Source: Candidatus Parcubacteria bacterium (GTDB lineage Bacteria > Patescibacteriota > Saccharimonadia > Saccharimonadales > UBA4665). Taken from it: a stretch of 64,000 nt of DNA. Shown here in pieces: positions 33,695 to 41,708 of this stretch. Position 1 is the first letter of the stretch. Each line of letters opens with the position of its first letter. Made by a program: the position numbers and the translations under genes. The stretch is taken from contig JAEYSX010000003.1 in the NCBI GenBank assembly GCA_023434325.1, positions 62,001-126,000 on the forward strand, in the 5' to 3' direction. The notes under the pieces are model-generated. The model was not told the DNA's origin, made no database searches, and worked only from the letters and a program-made list of their open reading frames with translations.

Positions 33695-33787
33695 ATGATC
33701 GTCTCAGTGCCGTTATCTGTTGCGCCAAACATGTACGCACCTAAAAAAGACGAAGCGGGTGGGGAATGGAGTCTGGAACTACTATGA
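33695..33787 (+). CDS. Leader peptide ORF (30 residues) before the 528-residue membrane protein
   Basis: The ATG lies 7 bases after TATACT, which is preceded by an extended TG. The ORF encodes MIVSVPLSVAPNMYAPKKDE plus ten residues and stops at a TGA overlapping the ATG at 33784 by 4 bases. It faces away from the leader ORF of the HTH-HAD gene; their starts are 111 bases apart. Confidence 0.5.
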   Translation: MIVSVPLSVAPNMYAPKKDEAGGEWSLELL

Positions 33788-35370
33788 CCACATCGGAGCC
33801 TAGCGGGCCTGCGCCCCTGCTGCACGTTCTGCACGACCAACTGACGGCCGCGCGCACCTACAATATGGAATTTGCCGCCCGTAATCAGGCCGGCCGGATG
33901 ATTGAGGTGCCCGGCATAGGACAGCATATCTCGAACGCCTACGAGCAATTGCGGCGCGCCGCCGAATCTGCCGAGGAGCAACTATTGCTCCTGCGGGCGA
34001 TCCGGCGTTTTTACAACCGTTCGATTGCGTTCTCGTCGAGCAAGGAGCCGACCGGCATTGGCAGCGAACTTGTGCTCGACCTGACTCACGCAGGATATCT
34101 GGCCAACAAATCGGTGAGCGCCGACACGGCACGGGCGATTACCCGCTTAGTCCAGCAACACATCGAGCTGTACCGCAACTTGGGCAAAGCGCGCATTCCC
34201 ATGGATGAACGTCTTAACTGGGTGCTTGACATCATGTCGGCCGAAACCGAAACGCTTTTGGATCCGCGCTTCGAGCGATCAGCGTTTGCCTATGCCGCAC
34301 ACCAGCACTTTTTGGCGATATTCCCGCGCGAAAAGTTGGTTTTGTCGCCCGAGGAAGACGCGCAATACGAGTTTTGCCTGTACATAGCCGTCCACCAGTC
34401 GCTCCTTAAATCGGATCTTTCTACGGTGCGGCATGATCTGATGCGCGTGTATCGACAATCACCAGCGCATCTTAATGAGTTTATCGGCTTTAACCGCGGA
34501 CTGGACGAGGCTTTTGCAAGCCGCCTGACACAAAAACTCAGGCAAGCGGTAAACCGCTATGGCGCACCACTGCGAGTCGTGCGGGCCCTCACCGAAAGCA
34601 GGGCGGACGTACCGGAACTTTTACTGGACCGCCAGGCGTTTTTGGAGGCCTATAGTCGTCAGGTCTCGCAAGAATATCGGAGTCTGACCGCACGCCTTAA
34701 CCGAGGCATCAATCGGAGCATTCTCTTTGTGTTTATTACCAAGATATCGGTCGGTCTGGCAATAGAAATCCCGTATGACATCCTCGTACTTGGGAGTATC
34801 GCGGTGCTGCCGCTGGCGATAAACCTCCTGCTCCCGCCTCTGTATATGGCCAGCTTTAAGTTTAGTCTCCGCACGCCAACCCGCGCGAACGCGGCCGCGC
34901 TCCGTACATATATCGACCAGGCGCTCTACAGCAACCAAAAGCCGACCGAGCAGGCTATCCGCATTGGCAGCAGACCGGTCACTTCCGGCGCGAAGGTGAT
35001 ATACACGCTTATGCTCCTGCTACCGCTGAGTCTTATGGTCTACACGCTGTCGCTGCTGCACTTTACGTTTGTACAGGGCGTGATATTCTTTGTGTTTCTG
35101 TCGACCGCGAGCTTCTTGGGATTCCGACTGTCGCGTCTATCGCGTGAGCTAGAGCTTGTGTCGCGACCAACGAGACTTTCTGGCGCGGTGCGCGACTTCT
35201 TTTATCTGCCTTTTATTGTAATCGGACAATGGATCTCCGGGCGATACGCACGGCTTAACATCATCGGCTACTTGCTGGATATCATGGTAGAGCTACCCCT
35301 TAAAACAGCCCTGCGACTGGTGCGGCAATGGGTGCGCTTCCTTAACGAAAAACACGAAGAAATCTACTAG
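33784..35370 (+). CDS. Multi-pass membrane protein of unknown function
   Basis: The start at 33784 gives 528 residues (534 from 33766). The N-terminal 310 residues are helical and soluble, with a repeated His/Arg/Glu-rich helical pattern (RFYNRSIAFSS, RNLGKARIPMDERLNWVLDI). Membrane helices follow at about 315-350 and 405-450. The C-terminal tail is amphipathic and basic (LSRLSRELELVSRPTR). No known domain is recognised. Translation is probably coupled to the upstream leader ORF through ATGA. It is followed by another membrane protein gene. Confidence 0.8.
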   Translation: MTTSEPSGPAPLLHVLHDQLTAARTYNMEFAARNQAGRMIEVPGIGQHISNAYEQLRRAAESAEEQLLLLRAIRRFYNRSIAFSSSKEPTGIGSELVLDLTHAGYLANKSVSADTARAITRLVQQHIELYRNLGKARIPMDERLNWVLDIMSAETETLLDPRFERSAFAYAAHQHFLAIFPREKLVLSPEEDAQYEFCLYIAVHQSLLKSDLSTVRHDLMRVYRQSPAHLNEFIGFNRGLDEAFASRLTQKLRQAVNRYGAPLRVVRALTESRADVPELLLDRQAFLEAYSRQVSQEYRSLTARLNRGINRSILFVFITKISVGLAIEIPYDILVLGSIAVLPLAINLLLPPLYMASFKFSLRTPTRANAAALRTYIDQALYSNQKPTEQAIRIGSRPVTSGAKVIYTLMLLLPLSLMVYTLSLLHFTFVQGVIFFVFLSTASFLGFRLSRLSRELELVSRPTRLSGAVRDFFYLPFIVIGQWISGRYARLNIIGYLLDIMVELPLKTALRLVRQWVRFLNEKHEEIY

Positions 35371-35423
35371 TCGCGCATTGAACGAACGGTTGAATTCCGT
35401 GCCCCATGTGCCACAATACGAGT

Positions 35424-36536
35424 ATGACTATACTTAGAAAAAGCGCGCTCGGACTTGTTGTGACACTGTTTTTTACTTCTGCATTCCTGTTTGGCTTAGG
35501 GTGGGGACTGCTTCAGGTAATCGGTCAGCCACAGCCAGTTAAGGACGCTCTGGCGCAGAGCGGAATCTACCAATCAATCATCGACGAAGAGTTAAAGAAT
35601 GCGAAGGCAGAGCAGGGCAGCGGCGAACTGCCGCTGGACAGACCGGAGGTTCAGAGCATTATTAAAACCGCCGCGCCGCCGGAACTACTGCAAACCAAAG
35701 CCGAGAATGCGGTCGACTCGATATACGCGTGGATACATGGCGACGCGCCAGATCTGAAGTTTGAGCTGGAGGTTAGCGATATCCGTACCAATCTTGCGGA
35801 CGGTATCGAGCAATATGTCGCCGCGCGCGCCGCATCGCTGCCGATCTGCCCGCCAGGCACCGGCGCAGAGATCGCAACCGATCCATATAATGCAGCATGT
35901 CGACCGGAAATCGTAACTGCTGCCCAAGTTGGCGCTCAGGCAAAGGAAGAGTTTTTGACGAGCGGCGCCCTTCGCGACAGCACGATCAACGCCAACACCA
36001 TCCAAACAGAAAGCGGCAAAACTTTGGCACAAGAGATCGAAGGCGCTCCGAGCATCTATGAGCGAATCACGCAGACTGTGCTTGGGTCCGGAGCACTGGC
36101 ACTACTGTTAGGTGCCGGGGTCGTCCTTCTGAGCGCCACTTGGCGAGCAGGTGTAAAACGAGTTGCCATTATTGCCATCGTGCTGGGGTCGCTGACAATT
36201 ATTGCCAGCCTAATAGCGGGAGCAGGGGTGCAGTACATCCTCGGACTCGTCGAGGAGCCGACAGGAAAGAGCGGCATCACTTTTGTCGAGACCCTTACCG
36301 GCGACCTCCGCGCTTGGTGGTTGTGGTACGGAGCAATCCTTATCGGCGTCGGCGTCGCTGCGCTTATCGCATTGCGTTTTATTAAGCCCGGGCCCGAGGA
36401 TTCGGCCAAGCCGGATACACGGCCACAAACCAATGCCGAAGAACAAGATGCGACGCTTACGCAAGCCCGCACCTCAGAGCGCGACACCAAAGAAGATTCC
36501 GACCACCATAAGCCGCCACAAAGATTGGTTCAATAG
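35424..36536 (+). CDS. Membrane protein with extracellular domain, unknown function
   Basis: From the ATG at 35424 the protein has 370 residues. One N-terminal helix (about 8-30) is followed by a ~175-residue outer domain with DLKFELEVSDIRTN and two Cys (LPICPPGTG, NAACRPE). Three more membrane helices lie at about 210-310 and a charged, disordered tail at 320-370. The layout suggests signal anchor, external domain, and membrane bundle. A CACAAT element 6 bases before the ATG is weak. A bidirectional terminator follows. Confidence 0.75.
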   Translation: MTILRKSALGLVVTLFFTSAFLFGLGWGLLQVIGQPQPVKDALAQSGIYQSIIDEELKNAKAEQGSGELPLDRPEVQSIIKTAAPPELLQTKAENAVDSIYAWIHGDAPDLKFELEVSDIRTNLADGIEQYVAARAASLPICPPGTGAEIATDPYNAACRPEIVTAAQVGAQAKEEFLTSGALRDSTINANTIQTESGKTLAQEIEGAPSIYERITQTVLGSGALALLLGAGVVLLSATWRAGVKRVAIIAIVLGSLTIIASLIAGAGVQYILGLVEEPTGKSGITFVETLTGDLRAWWLWYGAILIGVGVAALIALRFIKPGPEDSAKPDTRPQTNAEEQDATLTQARTSERDTKEDSDHHKPPQRLVQ

Positions 36537-36542
36537 CGTTAT

Positions 36543-36583
36543 CCAACAAAAAAGACCCGCGTAAAACGAGTCTTTTTTGTTGG
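36543..36583. terminator. Bidirectional terminator overlapping the tRNA-Ser CCA end
   Basis: A 14-bp perfect stem (arms beginning CCAACAAAAAAGAC and ending GTCTTTTTTGTTGG) flanks a 13-base loop. It would terminate the membrane protein gene rightward and tRNA-Ser leftward. The right arm includes the encoded CCA end of the tRNA (36581-36583). Confidence 0.85.
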
Positions 36584-36671
36584 CGGAGAGGGAGGGATTC
36601 GAACCCTCGATAGAGTTGCCCCTATACTGCATTTCGAGTGCAGCGCACTAGACCAACTATGCGACCTCTCC
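36581..36671 (-). tRNA. tRNA-Ser (anticodon CGA)
   Basis: The 91-base gene has acceptor GGAGAGG/CCTCTCC, discriminator G and encoded CCA. The anticodon stem CTGCA/TGCAG encloses loop CTCGAAA with anticodon CGA, reading UCG. A long variable arm typical of tRNA-Ser and a normal GGTTCGAATCC T-arm are present. Confidence 0.95.
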
Positions 36672-36757
36672 TAATGTCTTCCATTCTATCATAAAGGCTG
36701 GCATTTTACCTCTGTCTGTGCTAAAATTACCCCTGTTGCCTGTAGTAGCAGGTTAGC

Positions 36758-36834
<77 letters not shown>

Positions 36835-36850
36835 GAATTATAGAAAATTT

Positions 36851-36889
36851 CAGATAGACGTACCGAATAGTACATCTATCTGTTTTTTT
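36851..36889 (+). terminator. Rho-independent terminator after tRNA-Arg
   Basis: Stem CAGATAG-A-CGTAC/GTAC-AT-CTATCTG is followed by seven to eight Ts, 16 bases after the tRNA end. The 226 bases from here to 37115 show nothing else convincing. Confidence 0.85.
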
Positions 36890-37115
36890 AGGCGTGATTA
36901 TATCTATAGATCGCGGGAGCCGACTGTTCGCAGCCTGGGCTGCTCATCATTTGACCCGTCGTCCAAAGATATCGGGCGTTACGCTTGTCGCCGATTGCTA
37001 TTTGGTAGATTTGCCTAGCTGCAGCCGGGAGACTGGTCACTCATGTGTTTTGACTTGTGTCTTGGCTATGCCCGCACTGAATCATGGTGTAGACGTCGAA
37101 TCGGGTCTATTTTAG

Positions 37116-37640
37116 CTATTTTTGGAGGCTATCTATATGTTGCCGGGCTTTTTTGCGCACCGTGTTCGACTTGTGGTCGGTCTGTACCGTGAACAGAAGT
37201 AAGAGCGCAACTTTGTCGATCGAACCGTTTTTGTAAAAATACATCAGCGTCTTCATGACGTTTGCTGACACAATCCAGTCCACATCTACGGTTGATATCG
37301 TATCCTTAAGCCACTGGAGCGCCGCGCGCTTTTGTGTCGGATCCAACTCAATCTCTGCAAAAAGCTGAGCAAGATGCCACTGGATTGAGGGCTGTGTCGA
37401 CTTGGTAAGCGAGCCGACTAGCCGCTCGGTGTACGGCGCAGCCAGGGAAGGGTTGTCGCGCACCAGCTTTTCGAATGTGTCGATCGCGCGCATTCGAACC
37501 CAAGCATCATCGGCATACACACAATCAAACAGTTCCTCTATTTTACTTGTGTCTGACGTAACGGCGTCGTACACCTCTCTAGATCGGCCGAGCGAATTAG
37601 CGTGGCCACCAGCGGACAATATGACTTCGAACAATTCCAT
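37116..37640 (-). CDS. HEAT-repeat-like helical protein
   Basis: This 174-residue protein is all helical with repeated pairs such as DDAWVRMRAIDTFEKLVRDN and QPSIQWHLAQLFAEIELDP, resembling HEAT repeats, and ends with NTVRKKARQHID. It has no enzyme motif or membrane helix. A scaffolding or partner-binding role is inferred. TATACT lies exactly 6 bases before the ATG, suggesting a leaderless mRNA. A separate short promoter probably drives the gene at 37658 on the same strand, so they may not be an operon. Confidence 0.75.
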   Translation of the reverse strand: MELFEVILSAGGHANSLGRSREVYDAVTSDTSKIEELFDCVYADDAWVRMRAIDTFEKLVRDNPSLAAPYTERLVGSLTKSTQPSIQWHLAQLFAEIELDPTQKRAALQWLKDTISTVDVDWIVSANVMKTLMYFYKNGSIDKVALLLLFTVQTDHKSNTVRKKARQHIDSLQK

Positions 37641-37657
37641 ACAACTAGTATATCGTA

Positions 37658-38248
37658 CTAAAACCGCAAATGACGCATGAGGCGATCAAAAGTAGTCGTT
37701 TCGTGGCGCTCTAACGGAAGGTAGCGTGAGACTATCTCTAGTACCTCATCCTGAGTATCGGGCGACAGATACGCCCCCACGGGGAAAGAGACGTGTTTTA
37801 GCGGCACCAACAAAATCGATGTAAGGGCGCCCTCATCGGGCACAGAAAAGGACTTGTAGGCCGAGAATGGATAGAGCTTGCCATTGACAGTTATACCAGT
37901 CGCGTCAACTCGGTACGCTATCACTCTTGGCTTATGACTGCCCGAGATAGCCAGGATCGCAATCATTATCGCTGCCACGGCTGCTGCAAATTTGTCTTTG
38001 GTCAGCATATATATACAAGCCGTAATAAAAACCGCAGCGAGCGCAAGCATAGCGTACCACCCAAAGCCTTTTTCGTGGGCGATAAACTCGGAGGCTGTCC
38101 ACTCTACACTATCGGGCAAAGATGCGTCAAGTTCGGCCGGCGTATCAGCCGAGAGATCTGCACCAGCAGCCGATCCAGCCATAGGCTTGTATTGCCAGCC
38201 CGCTTCTTCTTGCGAGACTTTTCCTTGGCGCACGTTCTCACTACTCAT
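37658..38248 (-). CDS. Two-helix membrane protein with PH-like C-terminal domain
   Basis: This 196-residue protein has a disordered acidic N-terminus (1-48), two adjacent membrane helices (about 62-103), and a C-terminal beta-rich domain (about 105-175; RVIAYRVDATGITVNGKLYP, then FSAYKSFSVPDEGA). That plan resembles bacterial PH-like membrane proteins (PF14470/YdbT style), but identity is uncertain. TACAAT lies 8 bases before the ATG. Confidence 0.75.
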   Translation of the reverse strand: MSSENVRQGKVSQEEAGWQYKPMAGSAAGADLSADTPAELDASLPDSVEWTASEFIAHEKGFGWYAMLALAAVFITACIYMLTKDKFAAAVAAIMIAILAISGSHKPRVIAYRVDATGITVNGKLYPFSAYKSFSVPDEGALTSILLVPLKHVSFPVGAYLSPDTQDEVLEIVSRYLPLERHETTTFDRLMRHLRF

Positions 38249-38312
38249 ATGTGATCATTGTACAACGGATGTTTTGGAAGCAGAAGCAGAAAGGAAGGTG
38301 TACTCTTTACAA

Positions 38313-38343
38313 GAAAAAAGCTCGCTGCACGCGAGCCGTTTTC
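38313..38343 (-). terminator. Rho-independent terminator after tRNA-Ser(GCT)
   Basis: Stem GCTCGC/GCGAGC with a 5-base loop is followed, leftward, by six Ts on the minus strand. It lies 2 bases beyond the tRNA's CCA. Confidence 0.8.
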
Positions 38344-38344
38344 T

Positions 38345-38437
38345 TGGCGGAGAGAGAGGGATTCGAACCCTCGCGGGGACTTGCGCCCCCCTATCGATTT
38401 AGCAAACCGACCCCTTCAGCCTCTTGGGTACCTCTCC
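38345..38437 (-). tRNA. tRNA-Ser (anticodon GCT)
   Basis: The 93-base gene has GGAGAGG/CCTCTCC acceptor, encoded CCA, loop TTGCTAA with anticodon GCT (codons AGC/AGU), and a long GC-rich variable arm. Confidence 0.95.
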
Positions 38438-38494
38438 AATCTGTCGTATTGTACTACATTCTATCTCTGTTGACGATAGAAATCGCGTAGCATC

Positions 38495-38584
38495 TGGCGG
38501 AAGGGGTGGGATTCGAACCCACGGTACCGTTGCCGGCACGACGGTTTTCAAGACCGTTTCCTTCGACCACTCGGACACCCTTCC
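38495..38584 (-). tRNA. tRNA-Ser (anticodon TGA)
   Basis: The 90-base gene has GGAAGGG/CCCTTCC acceptor, encoded CCA, loop CTTGAAA with anticodon TGA (codons UCA/UCG), and a long variable arm. It lies 57 bases upstream of the GCT tRNA on the same strand, so the two may share a transcript. Confidence 0.95.
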
Positions 38585-38617
38585 GTAACAGAGGTGATTA
38601 TAGCAGAGAGTGTGACA

Positions 38618-39283
38618 TTATGCTACTGCAAAGACTGCGGCACTTACGCGCTTTGCGCCTGCCCGTTTGAGCGCGGACGCAGCAGCTTCGCACGTTGAAC
38701 CCGTTGTAAGAACGTCATCAATAACGAGAACCTGTTTGTTTTGAATCGCATCCTGATTTATGACACGAAAAGCGCCAGCCAACTGCCGCTTGCGAGTCTT
38801 GCGATCCTGCCCAAGCTGGCGTTGCACCCCTGTACGAGCGAGCAGGGGGAGGTAAGGGTGACCGCTCAGCCTTGATAGTTCTTTGGCGATCAACGCCGAC
38901 TGATCGTATCCTCGCATGCGCACCCGGGCGTTAGCCGTAGGCGCATGGGTTATCAGCACGCCGTCTGCGGGCACTACGCCAGAAAGCGCGCGAGCCATCA
39001 CTTTAGCGGCCTCCTTGGCGCGGTCAAACTTAAGACGCCGTACTAACTCTTTGGCAACAGGGTTGTCGTAAGAGACAACCGGCCAGACGCAGAAGAGTGA
39101 CGATTTAGTGCGACACCCCTTACATGTCCGATAGGATTTTTGACTAGAAAAACAGAGGTAGCAGCGAGGCGACACCGACGCAAGCGAACCAAAACATCTA
39201 TCGCACAGGAGCGAACCCTCGGCAGAACACTTTACACACTCGTGCGGCGCAATAAGATCCAAAATGTGTTCAAGGTCAATCAT
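38618..39283 (-). CDS. ComF family phosphoribosyltransferase-like protein
   Basis: This 221-residue protein has an N-terminal double zinc-finger-like region (CVKCSAEGSLLCDRC, CYLCF, CKGC) and a PRTase domain with the PRPP motif VLVIDDVLTTGST and the RMRGYDQSALIAKEL segment. ComF proteins take part in DNA uptake, possibly with ComFA. Saccharibacteria are thought to be naturally competent, which fits, but no other com gene is in this window. The start has no ribosome site; a weak AAGAAT lies 6 bases upstream. Confidence 0.9.
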   Translation of the reverse strand: MIDLEHILDLIAPHECVKCSAEGSLLCDRCFGSLASVSPRCYLCFSSQKSYRTCKGCRTKSSLFCVWPVVSYDNPVAKELVRRLKFDRAKEAAKVMARALSGVVPADGVLITHAPTANARVRMRGYDQSALIAKELSRLSGHPYLPLLARTGVQRQLGQDRKTRKRQLAGAFRVINQDAIQNKQVLVIDDVLTTGSTCEAAASALKRAGAKRVSAAVFAVA

Positions 39284-39320
39284 GTTGTAATTCTTGTGTT
39301 GTAAATAAATCCGTTTGCGG

Positions 39321-39350
39321 TTGCCAGATATTTATTACCTAAGCTATACT
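39321..39350 (+). promoter_or_regulatory. Promoter of hsp20
   Basis: TTGCCA and TATACT are separated by 18 bases. The start site near 39357 would leave a leader of about 130 bases before the hsp20 ATG. Confidence 0.55.
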
Positions 39351-39486
39351 ACCATTAACACAAAAAGTTGAGCACAATATAGAAAAGGTAGGATCCAACT
39401 TAGGGTTTTAGGATGGCCGCAAATCGCTTGTTCTAAAAGCCGGATTTCCAATCTGAGGATTCTATTTATTAAGGAGGGTAACAACT

Positions 39487-39972
39487 ATGGCACGACGCAG
39501 CAACAGCGATGATGACCTACTGATGGAAGAGGACGAACTGACCGCCGCCTTTTTGGGCGACGATGAAGTAGTGCCTACCGCACCAGGCCAGCCCGCAGCG
39601 AGCGGACCGGCAGTAGCAAATGACGAATGGGACGAAAGCGAAGACCTACCGGGTCAGCTCGCAGTCGACGTATACGAAACGCGCGAAAAGCTAGTCGTTA
39701 AGGCTCGCACCGCAGGCGTTAACAAGGGCGACCTTGACGTCAGCATCGCAGACAACACGCTCAGCATCCGCGGCACACTTTCTGCCGGCAACGAAGAAGG
39801 GGTAGAGAACTACTTTGTACAAGAGTGCTACTGGGGAGAGTTCTCTCGCAGCATCGCCTTGCCAGTACCGGTCAAAGAAGAAGAGATCGAAGCAGTCCTC
39901 AAAGATGGCGTACTGACCATCAGCTTTGCCAAGGTCAAGCAAGACACTGTAAAGAAGATCCAGGTACTCTAA
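39487..39972 (+). CDS. Small heat-shock protein, Hsp20/alpha-crystallin family
   Basis: This 161-residue holdase has an acidic, disordered N-terminus (1-60) and an alpha-crystallin domain (about 62-155). It contains LAVDVYETREKLVVKA, a DVSIADNTLSIRGT strand, the FSRSIALPVPV segment, and AVLKDGVLTISFAK close to the C-terminus, followed by IQVL in place of the usual IxI/V motif. AAGGAGGG lies 7 bases before the ATG, a very strong ribosome site. Its long leader could be regulatory. A terminator follows. Confidence 0.95.
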   Translation: MARRSNSDDDLLMEEDELTAAFLGDDEVVPTAPGQPAASGPAVANDEWDESEDLPGQLAVDVYETREKLVVKARTAGVNKGDLDVSIADNTLSIRGTLSAGNEEGVENYFVQECYWGEFSRSIALPVPVKEEEIEAVLKDGVLTISFAKVKQDTVKKIQVL

Positions 39973-39993
39973 CCTAAGGTCAAATGCCCACCC

Positions 39994-40021
39994 AATACCG
40001 TTCCGAAAGGAGCGGTATTTT
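39994..40021 (+). terminator. Rho-independent terminator of hsp20
   Basis: An 11-bp stem AATACCGTTCC/GGAGCGGTATT (one G-T pair) around GAAA ends in four Ts. Confidence 0.85.
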
Positions 40022-40057
40022 GCTATGTGCAGTTGGCCGTTCCTAAACCCGCGCGAT

Positions 40058-40102
40058 ATAACAAAACAGCTCGCCGACAGAGAAGGTGAGCTGTTTTGTT
40101 AT
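40058..40102 (-). terminator. Strong terminator of the pilin operon
   Basis: A 15-bp perfect stem ATAACAAAACAGCTC/GAGCTGTTTTGTTAT encloses 15 bases. It lies 24 bases after the last pilin-like stop. Confidence 0.9.
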
Positions 40103-40125
40103 AGACGGACGTACGCGGGCGTCGA

Positions 40126-40551
40126 CTAAGCGCTGACCACACGGTCGAGGACGAACTGAACGATGAACTGCGCAAGCGCTACGATCACCAAACCGATAAT
40201 TGCGTAGATAATCGTGTTCTTGGCGCTGGTAATATTACCGGAGTCACCACCAGAGGTGATGTACTTAAAGCCACCAAAGATGATCATAATAACGGCTATG
40301 ATTCCCACAACGATCGAGAAGATGTTAACAACGGTAGTTACGATGCTTTGAATCTTGTCGGTTGCGTCTTGCGTTTGGGCCGGCGTACAGTTCTGCCCGC
40401 TGATGCCCGCGTTAAGGTCGGTGCCCTGAGACAAACATGCACCGATATCCTGGGCGTTCACGGCCACAGGAGCAAGCGCGACGGCAGGGGCGAGCGCCAT
40501 CAGCAAGCTGGCTCCCACGACGACCATAGTCCTTCGTATTGATTTAAACAT
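40126..40551 (-). CDS. T4SS-type pilin-like protein 1 (141 residues)
   Basis: A signal peptide (about 1-33, cleaved after VNA) is followed by a short Cys-containing region (ACLSQG, NCTPAQ) and two membrane helices (about 70-92 and 111-134) joined by the loop GGFKYITSGGDSGNITSAKN. The plan matches small CPR T4SS pilin-like proteins (VirB2/TrbC-like). AAAGGA lies before the ATG. It is the last of six tandem paralogues but has its own promoter and the strongest terminator, so it may be the most abundant subunit. Confidence 0.85.
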   Translation of the reverse strand: MFKSIRRTMVVVGASLLMALAPAVALAPVAVNAQDIGACLSQGTDLNAGISGQNCTPAQTQDATDKIQSIVTTVVNIFSIVVGIIAVIMIIFGGFKYITSGGDSGNITSAKNTIIYAIIGLVIVALAQFIVQFVLDRVVSA

Positions 40552-40581
40552 TTTGATGTTCCTTTCTTATGCTTTGCTCTC

Positions 40582-40611
40582 TTTATAGCACAACGCCGCT
40601 TATGTTTTCAA
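40582..40611 (-). promoter_or_regulatory. Internal promoter for pilin-like gene 1
   Basis: TTGAAA and TATAAA are separated by 18 bases. The start near 40575 leaves about 24 bases of leader with an AAAGGA site. Confidence 0.6.
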
Positions 40612-40628
40612 CATCGCTCGGAGGGGAC

Positions 40629-41015
40629 TTAACGGACCGCGCGCAGTACAAACTGTACGATAACTTGCGCGAGCGCCGCTATGACCAAACCAACGATGGC
40701 ATAGATGAGCGTCTGCTTGGCGGTGGTAAGACTCCCGGAATCGCCGGCCGCAGTAACATACTTAAAGCCCGAAAACATGACCATGATAACTGCGATAATA
40801 CCAATAACAATACTGAAGAGATTGATGACATTACGAATAACCCTCGTGAGCGAGATGTTGCTCGAACATCCGCCGGATCCGCTAGCCGCACCAATACCTT
40901 TACATACCTCGGACTGGGGACTCGCCGCAGACACAGTAGCGGGTGATAGTGTCGCTACACCTGCAAAGGTCAGACCGACAACCGACAAAGAAATCATTAA
41001 GAATCGCTTAAACAT
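40629..41015 (-). CDS. T4SS-type pilin-like protein 2 (128 residues)
   Basis: A signal peptide (about 1-31, after VSA) is followed by a region with Cys (SEVCKG, GGCSSN) and two membrane helices joined by FSGFKYVTAAGDSGSLTTAK. It is the closest paralogue of pilin-like 1 (shared VIMIxF, GFKY, GDSG, IYAIVGLVI). It lies 9 bases downstream of pilin-like 3. Confidence 0.83.
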   Translation of the reverse strand: MFKRFLMISLSVVGLTFAGVATLSPATVSAASPQSEVCKGIGAASGSGGCSSNISLTRVIRNVINLFSIVIGIIAVIMVMFSGFKYVTAAGDSGSLTTAKQTLIYAIVGLVIAALAQVIVQFVLRAVR

Positions 41016-41024
41016 ATGCTTATT

Positions 41025-41420
41025 CTACACCGCATTTACTACAAATATAACTATTGCACGGGCAAGAAATATCACAACCAAGCCGACAACAGTGTACGTT
41101 ATAGTCTGCTTGGCAGTGGCGATCTTGCCGCTGTCTCCGCCGGCCGTAATGAATACAAAGCCGGCCACCATTATCATGATAACCCCGACAATACCGGCCA
41201 CAATAGACAGCAGTTCGGCGGCACGAAGGATGATACCCCCCGAACCGGTAATCTTGTCGTCGCCACTGCATGCAGAAGAGCTGGCCCCGGCGCCCTTACA
41301 GGCATCTCTCAGGTAATCGATAGCGGACGCGGCCTGGGGGACTGCGACTATCACAAGACTCACAAACGCAACAATTACCGCAAAACCTGCGATTGTACGG
41401 AATAAGTGCCGCCAAATCAT
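41025..41420 (-). CDS. T4SS-type pilin-like protein 3 (131 residues)
   Basis: A signal peptide (about 1-33) is followed by a Cys-containing segment (RDACKGAGASSSACS) and two helices joined by GFVFITAGGDSGKIATAKQ. The start overlaps the previous gene's stop by 4 bases (ATGA), so it is co-translated with pilin-like 4. Confidence 0.83.
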   Translation of the reverse strand: MIWRHLFRTIAGFAVIVAFVSLVIVAVPQAASAIDYLRDACKGAGASSSACSGDDKITGSGGIILRAAELLSIVAGIVGVIMIMVAGFVFITAGGDSGKIATAKQTITYTVVGLVVIFLARAIVIFVVNAV

Positions 41421-41707
41421 CCGGACCCAACCCCCATAACAACAAAGTTAACAATTGCAAACGCGGTGATTATAACAACCAAACCGACCGAGGCGTATAA
41501 AACAGCATTTCGCGCCGTAGCTACCTCATTAGAGCCGCCCTGAGAAGTGATGAATCGAAAACCGGCAACAACAATTATAAGCACCGCCACAGCACCCATT
41601 ACGCCGAGCACCGTATTTATGATCGACTGGAGGCTGTCCGTATTTGCAGGCACACCCTGGACGGGGCCTAAATCGAGCGCGGCAAAGAAACCTGCAAGCT
41701 TGTCCAT
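41417..41707 (-). CDS. T4SS-type pilin-like protein 4 (96 residues, no signal peptide)
   Basis: This is the shortest paralogue. It has an N-terminal amphipathic stretch (MDKLAGFFAALDLG) instead of a signal peptide, then two helices joined by GFRFITSQGGSNEVATARN. Its TGA overlaps the pilin-like 3 ATG by 4 bases. Absence of a signal peptide suggests that membrane insertion depends on the first helix. Confidence 0.8.
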   Translation of the reverse strand: MDKLAGFFAALDLGPVQGVPANTDSLQSIINTVLGVMGAVAVLIIVVAGFRFITSQGGSNEVATARNAVLYASVGLVVIITAFAIVNFVVMGVGSG

Positions 41708-41708
41708 G

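Noticed and set aside
36894..37115. 73-codon ORF after tRNA-Arg
   Set aside because: It lies directly after a terminator, has no promoter or ribosome site and has an uneven, low-quality composition.
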